Shown here: one piece after another, positions 44,683 to 63,562 of the stretch
How positions within the stretch are numbered: the stretch's first letter is position 1
How the letters are laid out: each line of letters begins with the position of its first letter
Source: Trissonchulus latispiculum
Lineage: Eukaryota; Nematoda; Enoplea; Enoplida; Ironidae
DNA: 64,000 nt
NCBI GenBank assembly: GCA_030248195.1
Contig: JASAND010030473.1
Location: 62,001 to 126,000 of the forward strand
Reading direction: 5' to 3'
Notes under the pieces: model-generated
Database searches by the model: none
Told to the model about the DNA's origin: nothing
The model's input: only the letters and a program-made list of their open reading frames with translations
Translations under genes and position numbers: made by a program

Positions 44683-45417
44683 GGCTTGTGGGAATCTGGT
44701 GGGGCCCCCCAAAATTGGAAGAGAAAATTAATCCTTTAATTGCTCTCTTGATGAGACGTTGGTATCTATTAAAGAAAAGTGGAAAGGTCAGACGTAAAGT
44801 TCAATAGTGTGGGGCCCCATCAGATTCTTTAACTGTAAAGTCAGTACACAATATTGGAACTTATATTGTGTAACTTAAAAGTAACAGCAATGTTCTAAGG
44901 TTTTGCTATAATAATATTATAATTTCACAATAAAAAGCTAAAGCTTGTATTAAATACATTGAACGTTTAACTCTTTTATATTAAATTGTGCTTACTTTGT
45001 TTAATTTAACACAGCTTAATTTTAGCTTTTTTAGTTAGTTTTGAACTTAAAGAAACCATTTTCTGAATATTTTTGTAGAAGCGGTCCAGTTACAGTAGAA
45101 TTGCATTGTAATACAGGCTACTTAAAACTAATTTAATTTATTTATTAAATTTCCCTTTACAATTCAGTTGATCTGTGCAGATATTTGTCAAGTATTTGAA
45201 CAGTTCAAATTCCAAAACTGACGTTTTCTAAATTCAGTATTTTGTACTTTTCTAGTAACTTTGCATTTAGAGAATCTGATGGGGTCCAAAGCACTATTGA
45301 CCTTAACGTCTAACCTTTCCAACTCTCTTTAACAGAGACCAACGTCTCAGCAGGAGAGCAATTAAAGGATTAATTTTCTCTTCCAATTTAGTGGGCCCCA
45401 CCAGGTTCTTACAAGCC
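44683..45417. mobile_element. Non-autonomous DNA transposon with 8-base target duplication
   Basis: Exact duplication CTGTTACA at 44675-44682 and 45418-45425. Inverted arms of about 150 bases: GGCTTGTGGGAATCTGGTGGGGCC... against ...GGGCCCCACCAGGTTCTTACAAGCC. They share AATTGGAAGAGAAAATTAATCC, TTTAATTGCTCTC, GACGTTGG and GGGGxCCCATCAGATTCT. The 735-base element has an AT-rich interior and no transposase. The 8-base duplication suggests hAT or Merlin; the terminus does not decide. Confidence 0.87.
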
Positions 45418-45969
45418 CTGTTACAAATTTGGTTCATAATAAATAATTGTTCACAAATGGCAATAATAAGCACCTACTAATAAGTAATTTTAATTAATAC
45501 TGGACAGTAATCAGTAACATACCTGAAATAAGTAAAATAACGATTAGTTGCGTAGATATCATGGATAGTTCACCAGAACCATCTTCCAATAAATGCAAAA
45601 TTATCAAGATTCATGAGCTTAACCAGTTTCCAAAATTAATATTTGCTGAAGCAATAAGTTGTTACCCTCCTCATTTAGAACCCGAGAAATTGGAGGTCCT
45701 AAACCTAGTTATTGCATTTTTTCAAATCTGCGTGTTAACTCTTTTCTAATTAGTTAATATTTGTTACAAACAGGAAGTTGTCACTTTCCTTATTTAGGAC
45801 CTAGAAAACAAAAGGTCCTTGGTTTGATTATGGCCAAACAAATTAACATTACGCATTTCAAGACAATAAATGCATGTCTACTTCTATAAGGCCTAGAATA
45901 GCCTCAATTTTATGTTTTCTAATTAAAATGCGTAGAGGCAAGTTATGCTATGTAAATCATGCTACAATC

Positions 45970-46000
45970 GCAATTTCTTGCACAGAGTGCAAGAAATTGC
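45970..46000. repeat. 14-base-arm perfect hairpin
   Basis: GCAATTTCTTGCAC (45970-45983), loop AGA, GTGCAAGAAATTGC (45987-46000). No context that assigns a role. Confidence 0.7.
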
Positions 46001-46149
46001 CCGAGAGATGGTATTTCGTCCAAAATTACTCTTTAGCGCTATGATATCGCCAGAGTCATTCAAAACGATGCTATACTCGCCAAAGTTTCAAGTTTTCGTA
46101 ATTAACTCAAGTTACAAGTCTATTTCACATTCAGAAAGCCAAAGATGTG

Positions 46150-46195
46150 AGTAATGGTTGCTGGGTTCGATTCCCGCACCTATAACTTGTACTAA
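46150..46195 (+). mobile_element. tRNA-like box B fragment
   Basis: GCTGGGTTCGATTCCCGCACC matches a Pol III box B/T-arm. No matching box A at tRNA spacing was confirmed, so a SINE remnant is more likely than a tRNA. Confidence 0.35.
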
Positions 46196-46253
46196 TGGGT
46201 TTTACCCATTTGATTCAGGTGCGGACGACGGTATCTCCTGCCTGAACGGAACG

Positions 46254-46829
46254 ATGTCTGTCTCTGATTGGTTAAGGATAACTCGGTTTAGTCTGGAATT
46301 ATTGGACGTTGGACAGTTGAGGAATTAGTAATCGGTTGGACATCATATTTGGAATCATACGATATTTGGATCTTGCTGTAGGTACTTTGGTCAAATTGGA
46401 GCTTAATTCGGATAATTAAGGCAGAGACATTTGTGAGGAAACGCCCGGATCATCTGTGGGACCTGAAACCAAACGTTAACTTTTATCTTATCTACTGCGC
46501 TAAATTGAACATTATTCTTTTGACTAAAATGGGCTTTATCAATCTATCTTTCGTTAGCAAATCTGGGGTTGTTATCCCCGCCTCTCTTGCCTAAGCATCA
46601 TCGATTGTTAGCAGTGATTAGAATAGAAGATTAAAGAAGAGATTAAATAAAAACTTGTACTAATTCCATAACCGGACCAGGAAACCTCCAACCGGACCGA
46701 CCCTTGTGTATCCTTTGGTGACCGAGTAGCATCCGAAAGTGCTATTGTTACTGGCGTTTCGGGCTCACCCACAGACCGGAACCTTGTACTACTAACAACT
46801 TTAAACTAGTTGATTTTATCCTTTCTGTA

Positions 46830-46877
<48 letters not shown>

Positions 46878-46880
46878 TTA
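46254..46880 (+). mobile_element. Candidate LTR with primer-binding site and (ATT)n tract
   Basis: Begins TGTCTGTCTCTGATTGG (CCAAT-type box on the reverse strand) and has AATAAA at about 46647. It is followed by TTTGGTGACCGAGTAGCATCC from about 46717. TGGTGACCGAGT is the complement of a tRNA 3' end finishing in CCA, as in gypsy-like primer-binding sites. Coding-like sequence follows at 47326-48191. No second LTR was identified. A (ATT)n microsatellite fills 46831-46880. Confidence 0.4.
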
Positions 46881-47325
46881 TTGTCCTTGGTAAGGAGGAC
46901 GGACAAAGAGTTTTAATCTAAAGCACGAGCACAAGCATATAGGGACCGCACAGTAGAGTTTAGTGATAGATTTAGTAGTTAGCTAGTTGACGACAAGAGA
47001 AAGAAAGAAAGAAAGAACTAGTTGAGCTGAGCTAAAGAGTCCAAAACCTTGTCCCTATCAATAATTACCAATTTGGGTAAAGTGAGTACTGGCAACTCTG
47101 GCAAACTACTATATTGTTTGCTGATAATTATCGATTTGTATTGTACATTGCCGATCGTATTGTCCATAGCTTTACTAGCAACTATACCCACTGTACTCGC
47201 TATTGTTTTTACTATAATCAGCCTCATTGTTTGTATCAATAAACTGCAGTGCCTTATAGTCAGTTTTGTGAGCTAAGGCATCAAATTCTGGTCAAGAACG
47301 TTATTAGAGGAGGCGGAGCTCGTTA

Positions 47326-48191
47326 TTGGAGCCGGATCTGACCCCAGAACAAGTAAGCGATTATAATCTGACCCCTTGGGCCCTACAAAGACACCAATCA
47401 TTAATTCTTGATCTTGATTTGTCAATCAAGATCTATTCAGCAAAGTTCATTGTTACTGAACTAAACTTATCCTCCGGAAAGCAAGTGTCGACCCCGCTTG
47501 CAGAAGAGATCAGCAGAAGCCCTACCCCTATCAAGCGGACTCACGATCAAGACCCCAATCCAGGTTGGCCGCAGGGAATTCTCAGTTTTGGATACACCAC
47601 CTTCTGAGAGTCCAGTGCCTAAGTTTATCTTCCAGATAAACGTGCCGACCTTCCGTGCTTTGAAGTGGTTGTCACCCAGAGCTAGTGTCTTGTTAGACCG
47701 AAACAGAACGGAATTCTATTGGCAAGAGAATTTGAGCCCAATCTTAGCCACTTCATTACACAATTCAGCACTGAAGTCTGAACACCGCACTGTTAACCTT
47801 TCCAACCAAAATCGACAAAATATACTGCACAGATTATCCTGGTTCACACATACATATAATGCCTCGTTTAAATATATGGATCTTAGTCGGCCACAATTTT
47901 CGATCCTCTTTGAACTGCTTACGCTTCCACTGTTGATGTTAATGAGAAGGTTTGTAAATACATTGTTTTCTTTGCTCTAAACCGTTCCTCACTAAAGCGC
48001 TTCCTTAAATCTTGCTAGTGTTCCCTTCACTAAGTGCAGACTCTACACCTTGGACAATCATTGAGAACTTCTTTGCACAGCTTATCATTAACTTCTTATT
48101 ATCATCGGAAGTCACGGAGAAATTGTTATCACGTTTCCGACACTGTCTTGATACAAACGAGATAATGAGAGCACGACTACATCTTAATTAG
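47326..48191 (+). pseudogene. Coding-like stretch of unknown function, frameshifted (possible retroelement gag)
   Basis: Three successive open frames. 47326-47560: EPDLTPEQVSDYNL...STPLAEEISRSPTPIKRTHD. About 47560-47950: SVLDTPPSESPVPKFIFQIN...ALKWLSPRASVLLDRNRTEF. About 48033-48191: ADSTPWTIIENFFAQ...LLSRFRHCLDTNEIMRARLH-stop. Composition looks coding (acidic/Pro-Ser linker, then helical). The second junction could be a short intron (donor AG|GTTTGT at about 47950, acceptor CACTAAG). The first looks like an indel. No family recognised. It follows an LTR/PBS candidate, which suggests a decayed retroelement structural protein. Its stop ends at 48191, one base before the GPCR ATG. Confidence 0.35.
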
Positions 48192-55848
<7,657 letters not shown>

Positions 55849-56421
55849 TCAACTAATCCTCGCGATAGCAAGAGTTGATTAAAGTCCGAGTTGCTGTATG
55901 TGTCCGTCGTTGCAATAACTAGGGGAGGCTTCAGTCAGAGTCTGTGGATTAGTATATTTCAAAACGATAATTATGTACTGATGCTTTATAATGTAACTAG
56001 TGCTCTATTAAAATCATATGTTCATAATTTTAGTATCTTTACCCTCAAACAAGTTGTAACATCAAAGGTTGTCTTAAAGTGCTGAAGAAAATAATATAAT
56101 AACAACTACATAGCAGCAACATTTATGCACGCTTCTAGCAACATATCTCTACCTAAACTCACAGACAATTGCTTCATTTAAAGGTTTTAAACTGTCTTAA
56201 ATAAATGTTAAAGACTTTTCGATAGTATTTGTTGAATGATGAATTACTTGAATTAAATAGAGGACATTGAAAAAGTATGTCTTACATCTCAAATGTTACA
56301 ATCGCTGAACAATAGCAGACCTTCGATGCTGAATTATATTGATCAGATTTTCAGTATTACTTCTTAATACACTTCACAGAAACAGTTATATTAAAGATTG
56401 TCAGCAATACCAAAGCAGTAC
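55849..56421. other. 3' flank of the 4-exon GPCR; no gene
   Basis: AT-rich. AATAAA-like signals near 56202 (TAAATAAATG) could serve the GPCR transcript. The short frame 55891-56085 lacks motifs. Confidence 0.4.
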
Positions 56422-57265
56422 TTACATAAAGTTTCTAGAATTTGTGTGTTGCGAGTTCGAAGAAAATGTTGGTAACCTATTGAAGTATACATAAGTAACT
56501 GGGTTAAGGTTATGGTTTCCCATCCAGAATAGATGCATACGTACAAAATGCACTGGCTTGACCAGTCCGGTGCCAGAGTACTGCGGTAATGCAGAAAACA
56601 GCACTGGTTATAATGTACTGAAAGGTCAGCCTGCTTTCTAAAATTTCTAAAATTGGCCAGGAATGCGTCATTTCTAATGCTGGCATCGGTGTTAAGCTGA
56701 GCTCGACGTCTATTTATGTGATCACGGTAAGTGTATTAAACGTTACTTGCAGCAAAATGCTAGCCGGACTGATAAATTTGTTTATCCTTACCGGCAGAAC
56801 GTGCCCAGGGGCTATTGTCATTACGTGAACGTTCCAATACACAGTTTTTGCAGATGCCAACGTAAACAAGGCTACTGAGATGCTGCCCATAGCCAAGTGT
56901 GGCAAAACTGACAATAACAACGCTTTCTTGTGATCAAAGAACACATCCAATTTTGTCCATTATCTTATGGATATGAGACGGTTGAAAGCTAAAATCGCAA
57001 ACAGTGTACCCCCAGTCCACCACTGAGTCAGCTCGAGGACGCCAATATAGGGATCGAAAGGATTGTCTTCCGGTTCCGTGGGGCTTAACAACCTGGATCC
57101 GCCGTAGAGTCCAACGATCAGCAATATAATCGTAATCAGGTTTATCATCAAGTAGAATGGCGGCTTCCTAATCTCTTTCACTGTCAGAAACGCTACTGCT
57201 ACGACTGCGTTGGCACCAATTCCAAACAGTACAATTACTTTATATGCAGCTCCAGCTATACGAAT
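56422..57265 (-). pseudogene. Third G1/G2-type 7TM receptor (G3), broken
   Basis: Exon starts at 57265 after an acceptor-like CCTTAG. It encodes IRIAGAAYKVIVLFGIGANA then VVAVAFLTVKEIRKPPFYLM (TM1-TM2), IVGLYGGSRLL, and TGGTLFAILAFNRLISIR (TM3, NRL as in G1/G2), followed by in-frame TAA (about 56957-56959) where G1 has Phe. The same frame resumes WTKLDVFFDHKKALLLSVLP to LLQVTFNTLTVIT and meets a second TAA. Then a TM6-like stretch TFQYIITSAVFCITAVLW breaks by frameshift, and a TM7 remnant (HLFWMGNHNLNPVTYVYFN) lies in another frame. Two stops and at least one frameshift. Same strand as G1 and G2. Confidence 0.82.
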
Positions 57266-57929
57266 CTAAGGCTCATTATTCAGCAAACCTGCTAAGGTTC
57301 TGGTGCAAACTACTTCAGCAGCTGCTGCGTTGCTCTATCGTGCAGCATGTGATCTAATGAAGGTAAGAAGATAAAACATGCTCACCTACTTTTCTCCATT
57401 CTGATAGCTCCCAACGTCACTGGAACTTATCAACGCAGCATATTTCGAGAAATCGATGCTCCATGGACATATTGTGCTGGTGCGTATGAACCATAGGGAG
57501 TTTTTGTTGACTCGTGTAAATATATATTCTTGATAACTTATAGATAAACATTTTACAAGCATTTATATGGTAGGTGAATGGTTGTTTATTTAGTTCATGG
57601 TGTGGCAATATTTCAATAGTTCTATTTCCAAATAATTTAAAGGTAGTGTGCTATCTTGAAAACAAGATAGATAGCCTGCTTAAAGTAAATTTTTTCTCAT
57701 GTGAGTACCACCTTTTTGAGGAATCTAATGTTGAATTTATGAAATTAGGAGCGCAACTAAGTCAGTTATGGTGGAGAAATCGTAGTGGACGATTGTAATG
57801 TTAGTACCGTTTTGTAAGGCCTTCGTTATGCTTCATTAATTTTAATTTGGATACGAATCAGAGCTGATTTTTGGTCTTTTGTCAGAACATGGGCAAAAAG
57901 TGGGACTTTCGCATCAACCCCACCTCTCA

Positions 57930-58113
57930 AAATTCCAAAAATTTGTCAATATAAGCTAAAATTTGGTATTTTTGCCCATGCTGACTTCAAATATCGTTAA
58001 TTTTCTGCTTTCGCGAGATTCAGTTTTTTGAATTCCTAATGAAAAATGTTTTGTCCCGATTTCACCAAATTTTAGCTTAAATAGTCAAGTTGGAATTTTG
58101 AGTGGTGTAGGGG
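57930..58113. repeat. Inverted repeat, ~48-base arms
   Basis: CCCCACCTCTCAAAATTCCA...TATAAGCTAAAATTTGGT (57930-57970) against ACCAAATTTTAGCTTAAATA...TTGGAATTTTGAGTGGTGTAGGGG (about 58065-58112). An additional GGGCAAAAA/TTTTTGCCC pair lies outside and inside. Probably a small MITE. Confidence 0.65.
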
Positions 58114-58452
58114 AAATGGAAAAAGCCTAAGCGTTTTGGCTTGTATTTTGTATGCAACCCTATATTTTCGTGTAAAATTATTTGGCACCAGATCGAAAAT
58201 TATCTGTAGTAAAGTCGTGAGTATGTTGGATTATTTTGTGTGTTTTTATAAACGAACCTGGTTTATTATCTGTCTATCATATTTATTATCTTTATTTATA
58301 CTATTGTTTGTCAGTTATGGTAACTGTGTGTTTAGCATATGACATTCACACAGTCTCAGAATCTGCAAATTTTCCCTTTTAATTCAATAGTTATTTTAAG
58401 ATTCGTCAGCCGAAATCTTTATCTGGCATGCTTAACATTTTGTCATGAACAC

Positions 58453-59185
58453 GTAGAGACCTTCACTGGCCGAAATTTTCAGGTCCGGCCCGGCCCGGCC
58501 CGTGAAAAGTTTGGATCGGCCCGGCCCGGCCCGCTCCAAAAAATTCCGACCTCGGCCCGGCCCGGCCCGTAAGTTTAAACTGTAATAAACTTTTTTGGTA
58601 TGCAAAAACAGCTTAACATTGACATTTTTCGTCAAGTTTTTGTATTATATGATTTCGGCGTACTCGTCCTTTCTCCTCAACATCTTGGCCTCAAGTTATG
58701 AGAATTTTAAAATACTTAGCAAATAAAATGAACACCCTATAACCCTTTGACGAAGGAATTTGAAGTCAAGCCAAGTCCTAGAGTTTTCGTTCACAATTAA
58801 ATTATTATTGGCGTAAAAGATTATTATTTCTAGGCGTATTATTAGGCGTATTATTATGCGTAAAAGAAGTACGAACCTATTTAGAAACTTAGAACTTCGC
58901 AACTATTTTCAGCACAACCATGAAAGCAATAAATATTTATATAGTTTCCGAAAAATGTAAAACATTAAGTCGTCATTTAAAATGATAAAAGACCTCAAAT
59001 ATTTTTGCATGTACTTGGAGAACTTTTAGCAAATATATATTTATTAAAAGGCAATAAATTTAGAAGAAATGTAGTGAATCTTGGTCGGCCCGGCCCGAAG
59101 CCTGGCCCGCTCTGGTTTTCGGCCCGGCCCGACCCGCTCGACGTTGGGCCCGGCCGGGCCAACGGGCCTGAGTGAAGGTCTCTAC
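58453..59185. mobile_element. Foldback/MITE with GGCCC-rich subterminal arrays
   Basis: Exact 15-base TIR GTAGAGACCTTCACT (58453-58467) and AGTGAAGGTCTCTAC (59171-59185). Subterminal CCGGCCCGGCCCG tracts (58482-58570 and 59086-59160) form strongly GC-rich inverted arms around an AT-rich interior of about 500 bases. No coding; open frames in the arrays are artefacts. Confidence 0.88.
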
Positions 59186-60411
59186 AGCCTGGAGTCTTGT
59201 CTTTTCCTATTATAGACGGTTAAATATACTTCTGCATTTGGCAAATTTTAGCTACAATGGCTGAGATTCTTTAGAATTAATCAGAAAATCAACATTTAAA
59301 CACCTGTTCAGCTTAGCCGATTTAAGCTGATGTCAAAACATCTCTCATCAGTCAGGACTCAATCAATCATTACCCTACTGAACAGTTCTTGTGAACAAAA
59401 TGCGGTAATGTTTATGGTGTTACTGTGTTGGTAGTCTGAACTTAAGGTTGGCTTGACTCTGGGTGTCCACGTTTTGAAATTCATCTTGGTTGGGTTTGGA
59501 CACTTTTGACGCTGAAGCATTTGCATTGCAAATGAATACTTGCTGTCCAGCAGAAAAAATAATGTCAAGAAAATCTTAGAAAATCTAAAACATTTTTGGT
59601 TCCAGTCGGTATATACCTTTGTTTAGTTTATAATTTACCGAGAGTTCATGGGAGGTGGCCTTCGGGTAGAGCTGTCGAGGTGCGTTCATCACATAGCCGG
59701 TGATATAATATATCTGTTATATCTCCTACTATATGGAAGGAACAAAGTGCATGAGCAATTATATATATATTTTTAAAATACTTTTTCTTCGTGAATTCCA
59801 TTTGAATAATTAAGTATTTCATCTCACCTCGGAGTGAACGCTTGAAATCAGAATTGAGAGATGTGAAGAAAAGCGTCCAGGGCGGGGATCGAACCACCGA
59901 GTTTTGGGTCTTCATTTAAACGTTCTACCACTGAGCCACGTCCCCGGACAGTATATAAGACTAGATTATTACATTGATTTCAACCTTTCTGGGTTGCTGA
60001 TATTTAACAATGAATTGTTTTCAGTTTCTTCGCCATTTTCGGTTTCCTCGTTCTGGTTTTGGTAGCCCTGGTTTCGGCCAGCGGCAGAGCCGGCGATTGC
60101 GACAAGAAACTCCAGTGGTGTTCGGATGAGAAGAACCGGAAAATAAATCCGGGCATGTGTGCGGAAGCGGAACAGAAATGCGCCGAATAAGAGTCTGGTA
60201 CAAGTTTGTAAGGATTATTACTGTTTTGAAATCTGCTGCTATGCCTACTGCTTAGGGCCCAAGAAAGGTTAGATTAGGGGCTAAACTTAACTGGATCCTT
60301 TTCATGAAAGGGCTGAAGAGGGAAATTCAAGCTTGTGTGGAGTTAAAACGATTTAAACGGGTTAATTTTAACTCTACTCTACTCTACCCTTTCTTGAAAG
60401 GCCCTTAGACA
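59186..60411. other. No gene; one SINE-like tRNA region
   Basis: Non-coding apart from the tRNA-like segment listed separately. About 60013-60190 has an open stretch after TTTTCAG reading FLRHFRFPRSGFGSPGFGQR on + (FGSPGFG-like); it is too short to assign. Confidence 0.35.
59640..59950 (-). mobile_element. tRNA-derived SINE, family S2
   Basis: On minus: GGGGACGTGGCTCAGTGGTAGAAC (box A TGGCTCAGTGG) ... GGTGGTTCGATCCCCGCC (box B GGTTCGATCCC), then a non-tRNA body GGACGCTTTTCTTCAC...CGTTCACTCCGAGGTGAGATG. The T-arm region is present but the acceptor ends do not pair, so not a functional tRNA. Confidence 0.7.
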
Positions 60412-60545
60412 TAGGAAGGATTGATAAGCCTGATATGGAAGTTCAGCTGATGGTCCAGTGGTGTAGTGGTAGCAGGACTGCCAGATAGGAGGGGCCGTGG
60501 TTCGATCCCCCGCTCGACAATTTCTTTACTTTAGGTTTTAATCTT
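60412..60545 (+). mobile_element. tRNA-derived SINE, family S1 copy 2 (short)
   Basis: Head ATAGGAAGGATTGATAAGCC and TGATATGGAAGTTCAGCTGATGG as in the third copy, then the tRNA-like part GTGGTGTAGTGGTAGCA (box A) and GTGGTTCGATCCCCC (box B). It ends soon after, without the S1 body. Confidence 0.78.
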
Positions 60546-60773
60546 GATTAATTCTGAGAGGCAATTTAGCCTATTTGTAAATATTTCATTCTAAATCATA
60601 ATTCTTAATCTTTAGACTGCAGATCTGACTAAATTTTAAAATTTTTCTGTGAAAATGTTTCAGTAGGCACTCTGCACCAAACTAAACCGGATTTTAAATT
60701 TAATGCAATACTTTATTCGTAGTTACTGGTTATTAATTTCTTGTAATTGTTAGTTGAGACTAGACATGTGCAG

Positions 60774-60948
60774 GAGGGGAAGTTTTGGGTGGGGTGAACC
60801 GGCTGCCAACGGCCACCGGAAAACCGGATTTGCCCAAAAAAACCGGAAAAATCCAGATTCTGGGGGGTGAGGGACCCATATGGGTGGGGTGGGGGGTGAC
60901 GTCCAGGTCTAGGGATGAAACCTCCCCCAAACCCCTCAAGCACGCGTA
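60774..60948 (+). mobile_element. GC-rich MITE family M1, copy 2
   Basis: Same family as 36922-37106 in opposite orientation: ACATGTGCAGGAGGGGAAGTT, AACCGGAAAAATCCAGATTCT, GGTCCAGGTCTAGGGATGAAAC, ending CAAGCACGCGT. Confidence 0.8.
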
Positions 60949-61381
60949 TGGTTATAACTGTAGTGTTCTGTTTGCAGAATTGAATGCTGTCGCGCTAGAA
61001 GACATCAATACTGAAGAATTTAAATATTATATAAATATTAAATTTCAAAATTAGTTTAATAAAACAAACGCACGTTCATCAAATGTTTTAATTCATATTT
61101 AAGATGTGCCACACAGAACCTCCTTATGTACATACTGCATACATACATACATACTGCATGCATACATACATATATATTGCATTATGCAGTTAATATACTA
61201 GGGCAAAATTGGGTACTGTTTCATGCGACGCTGCTACCTTTTGCTACCTTTCCCTAAAGGATGAGCTACCTGTATGATCTAATGTAGCATTTCAATAGCA
61301 TTTGCCATGAAGATTGCCATTTGCCACTTCTTTTGAACTTTGAATGTTTTGAAAAGCATCACCAGAAATCAGTGTAAGGAC

Positions 61382-61690
61382 AGCAGGCATAGGAAAGATT
61401 GATAAGCCTGATATGGGAGTTCAGCTGATGGCCCGGTGGTGTAGTGGGTTAGCATGTTCGACTTTGAATCAGAAGGGCCGTGGTTCGAAACCAGGCTGGG
61501 CCAATTCTTTGCTTTCAATTCAGAATGAAAAGCTGAACCTGCCTCTTCTCCTCTCTCTTCTAGGTCCTGGTTTCGTGTGTACGAGAGTGCCTGACGCCTC
61601 CCGTTCGGGCTTGTCCTCCTCGATTTCTTTTTGGTCCACCAGCCCTGGTAGAAGCAGCTATTAACCTCGAGCGATGTCACTAAGCATCGC
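61382..61690 (+). mobile_element. tRNA-derived SINE, family S1 copy 3 (full)
   Basis: Head GCATAGGAAAGATTGATAAG / CCTGATATGGGAGTTCAGCTGATGG; tRNA-like part CCCGGTGGTGTAGTGGGTTAGCATG (box A) and GTGGTTCGAAACC (box B); body TAGGTCCTGGTTTCGTGTGTA, CGAGAGTGCCTGACGCCTCC, CGTTCGGGCTTGTCC and CCAGCCCTGGTAGAAGCAGC. The head precedes box A by about 30 bases in all three copies, so it is part of the element. Confidence 0.85.
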
Positions 61691-61887
61691 CTCAAATTGC
61701 AGTCGAATTATTACTTTTCACAGTTAGCTAGTTCGAATACGTTTAGACGAAAATAATTGCACTGATTATTGCTGGTGTCATAATTTACAATGGAATTTTC
61801 AATCAAAGCACAAAACCAGCACAAGAAACGGTAAACCCCAAAGGAGATACACAGTTCAGACACCACGGGTTAACGCGCATTCCTCTG

Positions 61888-61990
61888 AAGCACCGGTGGC
61901 TCAGTTGGTAGAGCGTCAAAGCAGGAGACCGCGGGTTGGAGTCACGCCAAGTGAGCGATTTATTTCGGGTGCTTGGTGGTGTGCAACTTT
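61888..61990 (+). mobile_element. tRNA-derived SINE head, family S3
   Basis: CACCGGTGGCTCAGTTGGTAGAGCG (D-arm/box A intact), GGAGACCGCGGGTTGGAGTCACGCC (box B with changes). The degenerate T-arm argues against a functional tRNA; a non-tRNA tail follows (GTGAGCGATTTATTTCGGGTGC). Confidence 0.6.
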
Positions 61991-62130
61991 CTTTCATTTT
62001 TCAATTGTCTCATCAGAGACCTGAATGTCGGTAGTTAGATTCCCACCACAAACAATATTCTTTTCTGATCTTTCATTCCAGAGCCAACAACTCCACCCTC
62101 AGAACACACTGATTGACATAGTCTTCAGGA

Positions 62131-62400
62131 ATCCTAGTTTTTTCTTAATTTTAATTTCAATTCTAATTTTACTTTCAATTTCGTTTTTATTTTTCTTCTA
62201 CTCTTTCTAACAGTTTCCACCGTTCACGGATTCACCTAGCAGCATTCACAACCAAAGTCTAACATTCTCTGTGGAGTTTTCTGGGATCCTAATGTTTTTC
62301 TTAATTCTAATTTAAATTCCAATTTTACTTTCAATTTTCCTTTTAATTTTTTCTTCTACTCTTTCCAATATTTTCCGTACACGGCAACACCTAACAACCA
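62131..62400 (+). repeat. Two-copy tandem repeat, period about 160
   Basis: TCTTAATTTTAATTTCAATTCTAATTTTACTTTCAATTT...TCTTCTACTCTTTC (from about 62133) recurs from about 62296 as TCTTAATTCTAATTTAAATTCC...TCTTCTACTCTTTCC, each followed by a TTCCaCCG/TTCCGTACACGG part. Pyrimidine-rich low-complexity units. Confidence 0.6.
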
Positions 62401-63562
62401 AAAACAACGTAAAGTCCTATAGGGCTTCTGCAACACTGGCTGTAGAATTGTCTTAATGTCAATTTTTCCTCAAGTGTTGTGCCTCAAATAGGGTCCAGAG
62501 AAAACATCACAGTTGCATAAGACCGGTCTTTGCCCCTTGGAGCTAGCAAGCCATAGCTAGTACGAAGCTTTCTCAGCTGGAAGCTTACAACCTATAGCTC
62601 AAGTTGTAAGCTTAACTTAAAACTAACTTGCAGGGGAACAGGAATGAAATAGTGTAGTTGGTGCAGAAATATAAATTCTCCCCAAGAAATTCTCTTGGGC
62701 AATTAATGGTTTATTATTAAATTAAACTTTTAAGATTACCTGAAACTACTGACGCATACTTTTAATAAAATTCTTGTTAAAATGATTATACCACACCCCC
62801 CGTTAAGAATTTTTTTGCAAAACCTGAATTGAGTCTAACTCAGTGCAAAAGAGTCGAATTTTGAGCCCCTATTCTGCTCCCTTTGACTTAAAATTCATCG
62901 CGTTTTTCGCGTTTGAAACAGCTAACCGGACCAGAAAATTTTTCAGTATTTTATCGTTCCTACCTTAGACCTCCTGTCTGTCAATCGAACCCGTTATGGT
63001 AAGTTTTTGTAGACTTTTTGCCTTTTTTCACATCTGCAAAATTATTGGTCACAAGTTTCATGTAATGTTTAATTAATGCAGTTTTAATGCTAGTTTTCGT
63101 GGTGAAACTCTGCTGTGAGATTTGCAGAAAAGAACCATATTGGAAGCCGAGTAACTTCAAGATGGTTTCATCAAGAGTACATAATAGATAAGAAATGGAA
63201 ATAATTTCACAATTAAATTTTGGAACTGAAAGAATATTCAATATAAGAATATGTTCAGCCGCTGCAAATTACCGCTACAAATTGGAATTGTCTGACTAGA
63301 GTTGCACGGTTTCATCAGTACCACAGAGCATACAGTCAGTAACAAAATAAGCAATAAATGAAGTCTTGGCTGACATAATTTTTAAATTAGTTAGCGGATC
63401 AACAAAAATCCACCAATGTATTTGTTTGCCAGAGTCAGTAGCCGATGTCGATAAGCTGAAAAGACTGACTACTTATAAACCAGAAAAGTGCTGACTTGCT
63501 TAGGCAGATAGCGCGCTGAGCTGAGTTGAAACAAAACGAAGACGCGCTAGATCGAAAAATAC
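62401..63562. other. No gene recognised; solo terminus of foldback F2 within
   Basis: Non-coding. 63170-63193 (ATCAAGAGTACATAATAGATAAGA) equals the terminus of the foldback at 35914-36459 but has no partner nearby, so it is a solo end or the edge of a broken copy. A small hairpin GCTTACAAC/GTTGTAAGC lies near 62583-62611. Confidence 0.5.

Noticed and set aside
47018..47276. Hydrophobic open frames on both strands at 47.0-47.3 kb
   Set aside because: Opposite-strand shadows in low-complexity AT-rich sequence following a microsatellite; no family resemblance.
58339..58635. Arg/Gly/Pro-rich open frames in the GGCCC arrays
   Set aside because: They are translations of the CCGGCCCGG arrays inside a TIR element, on both strands.
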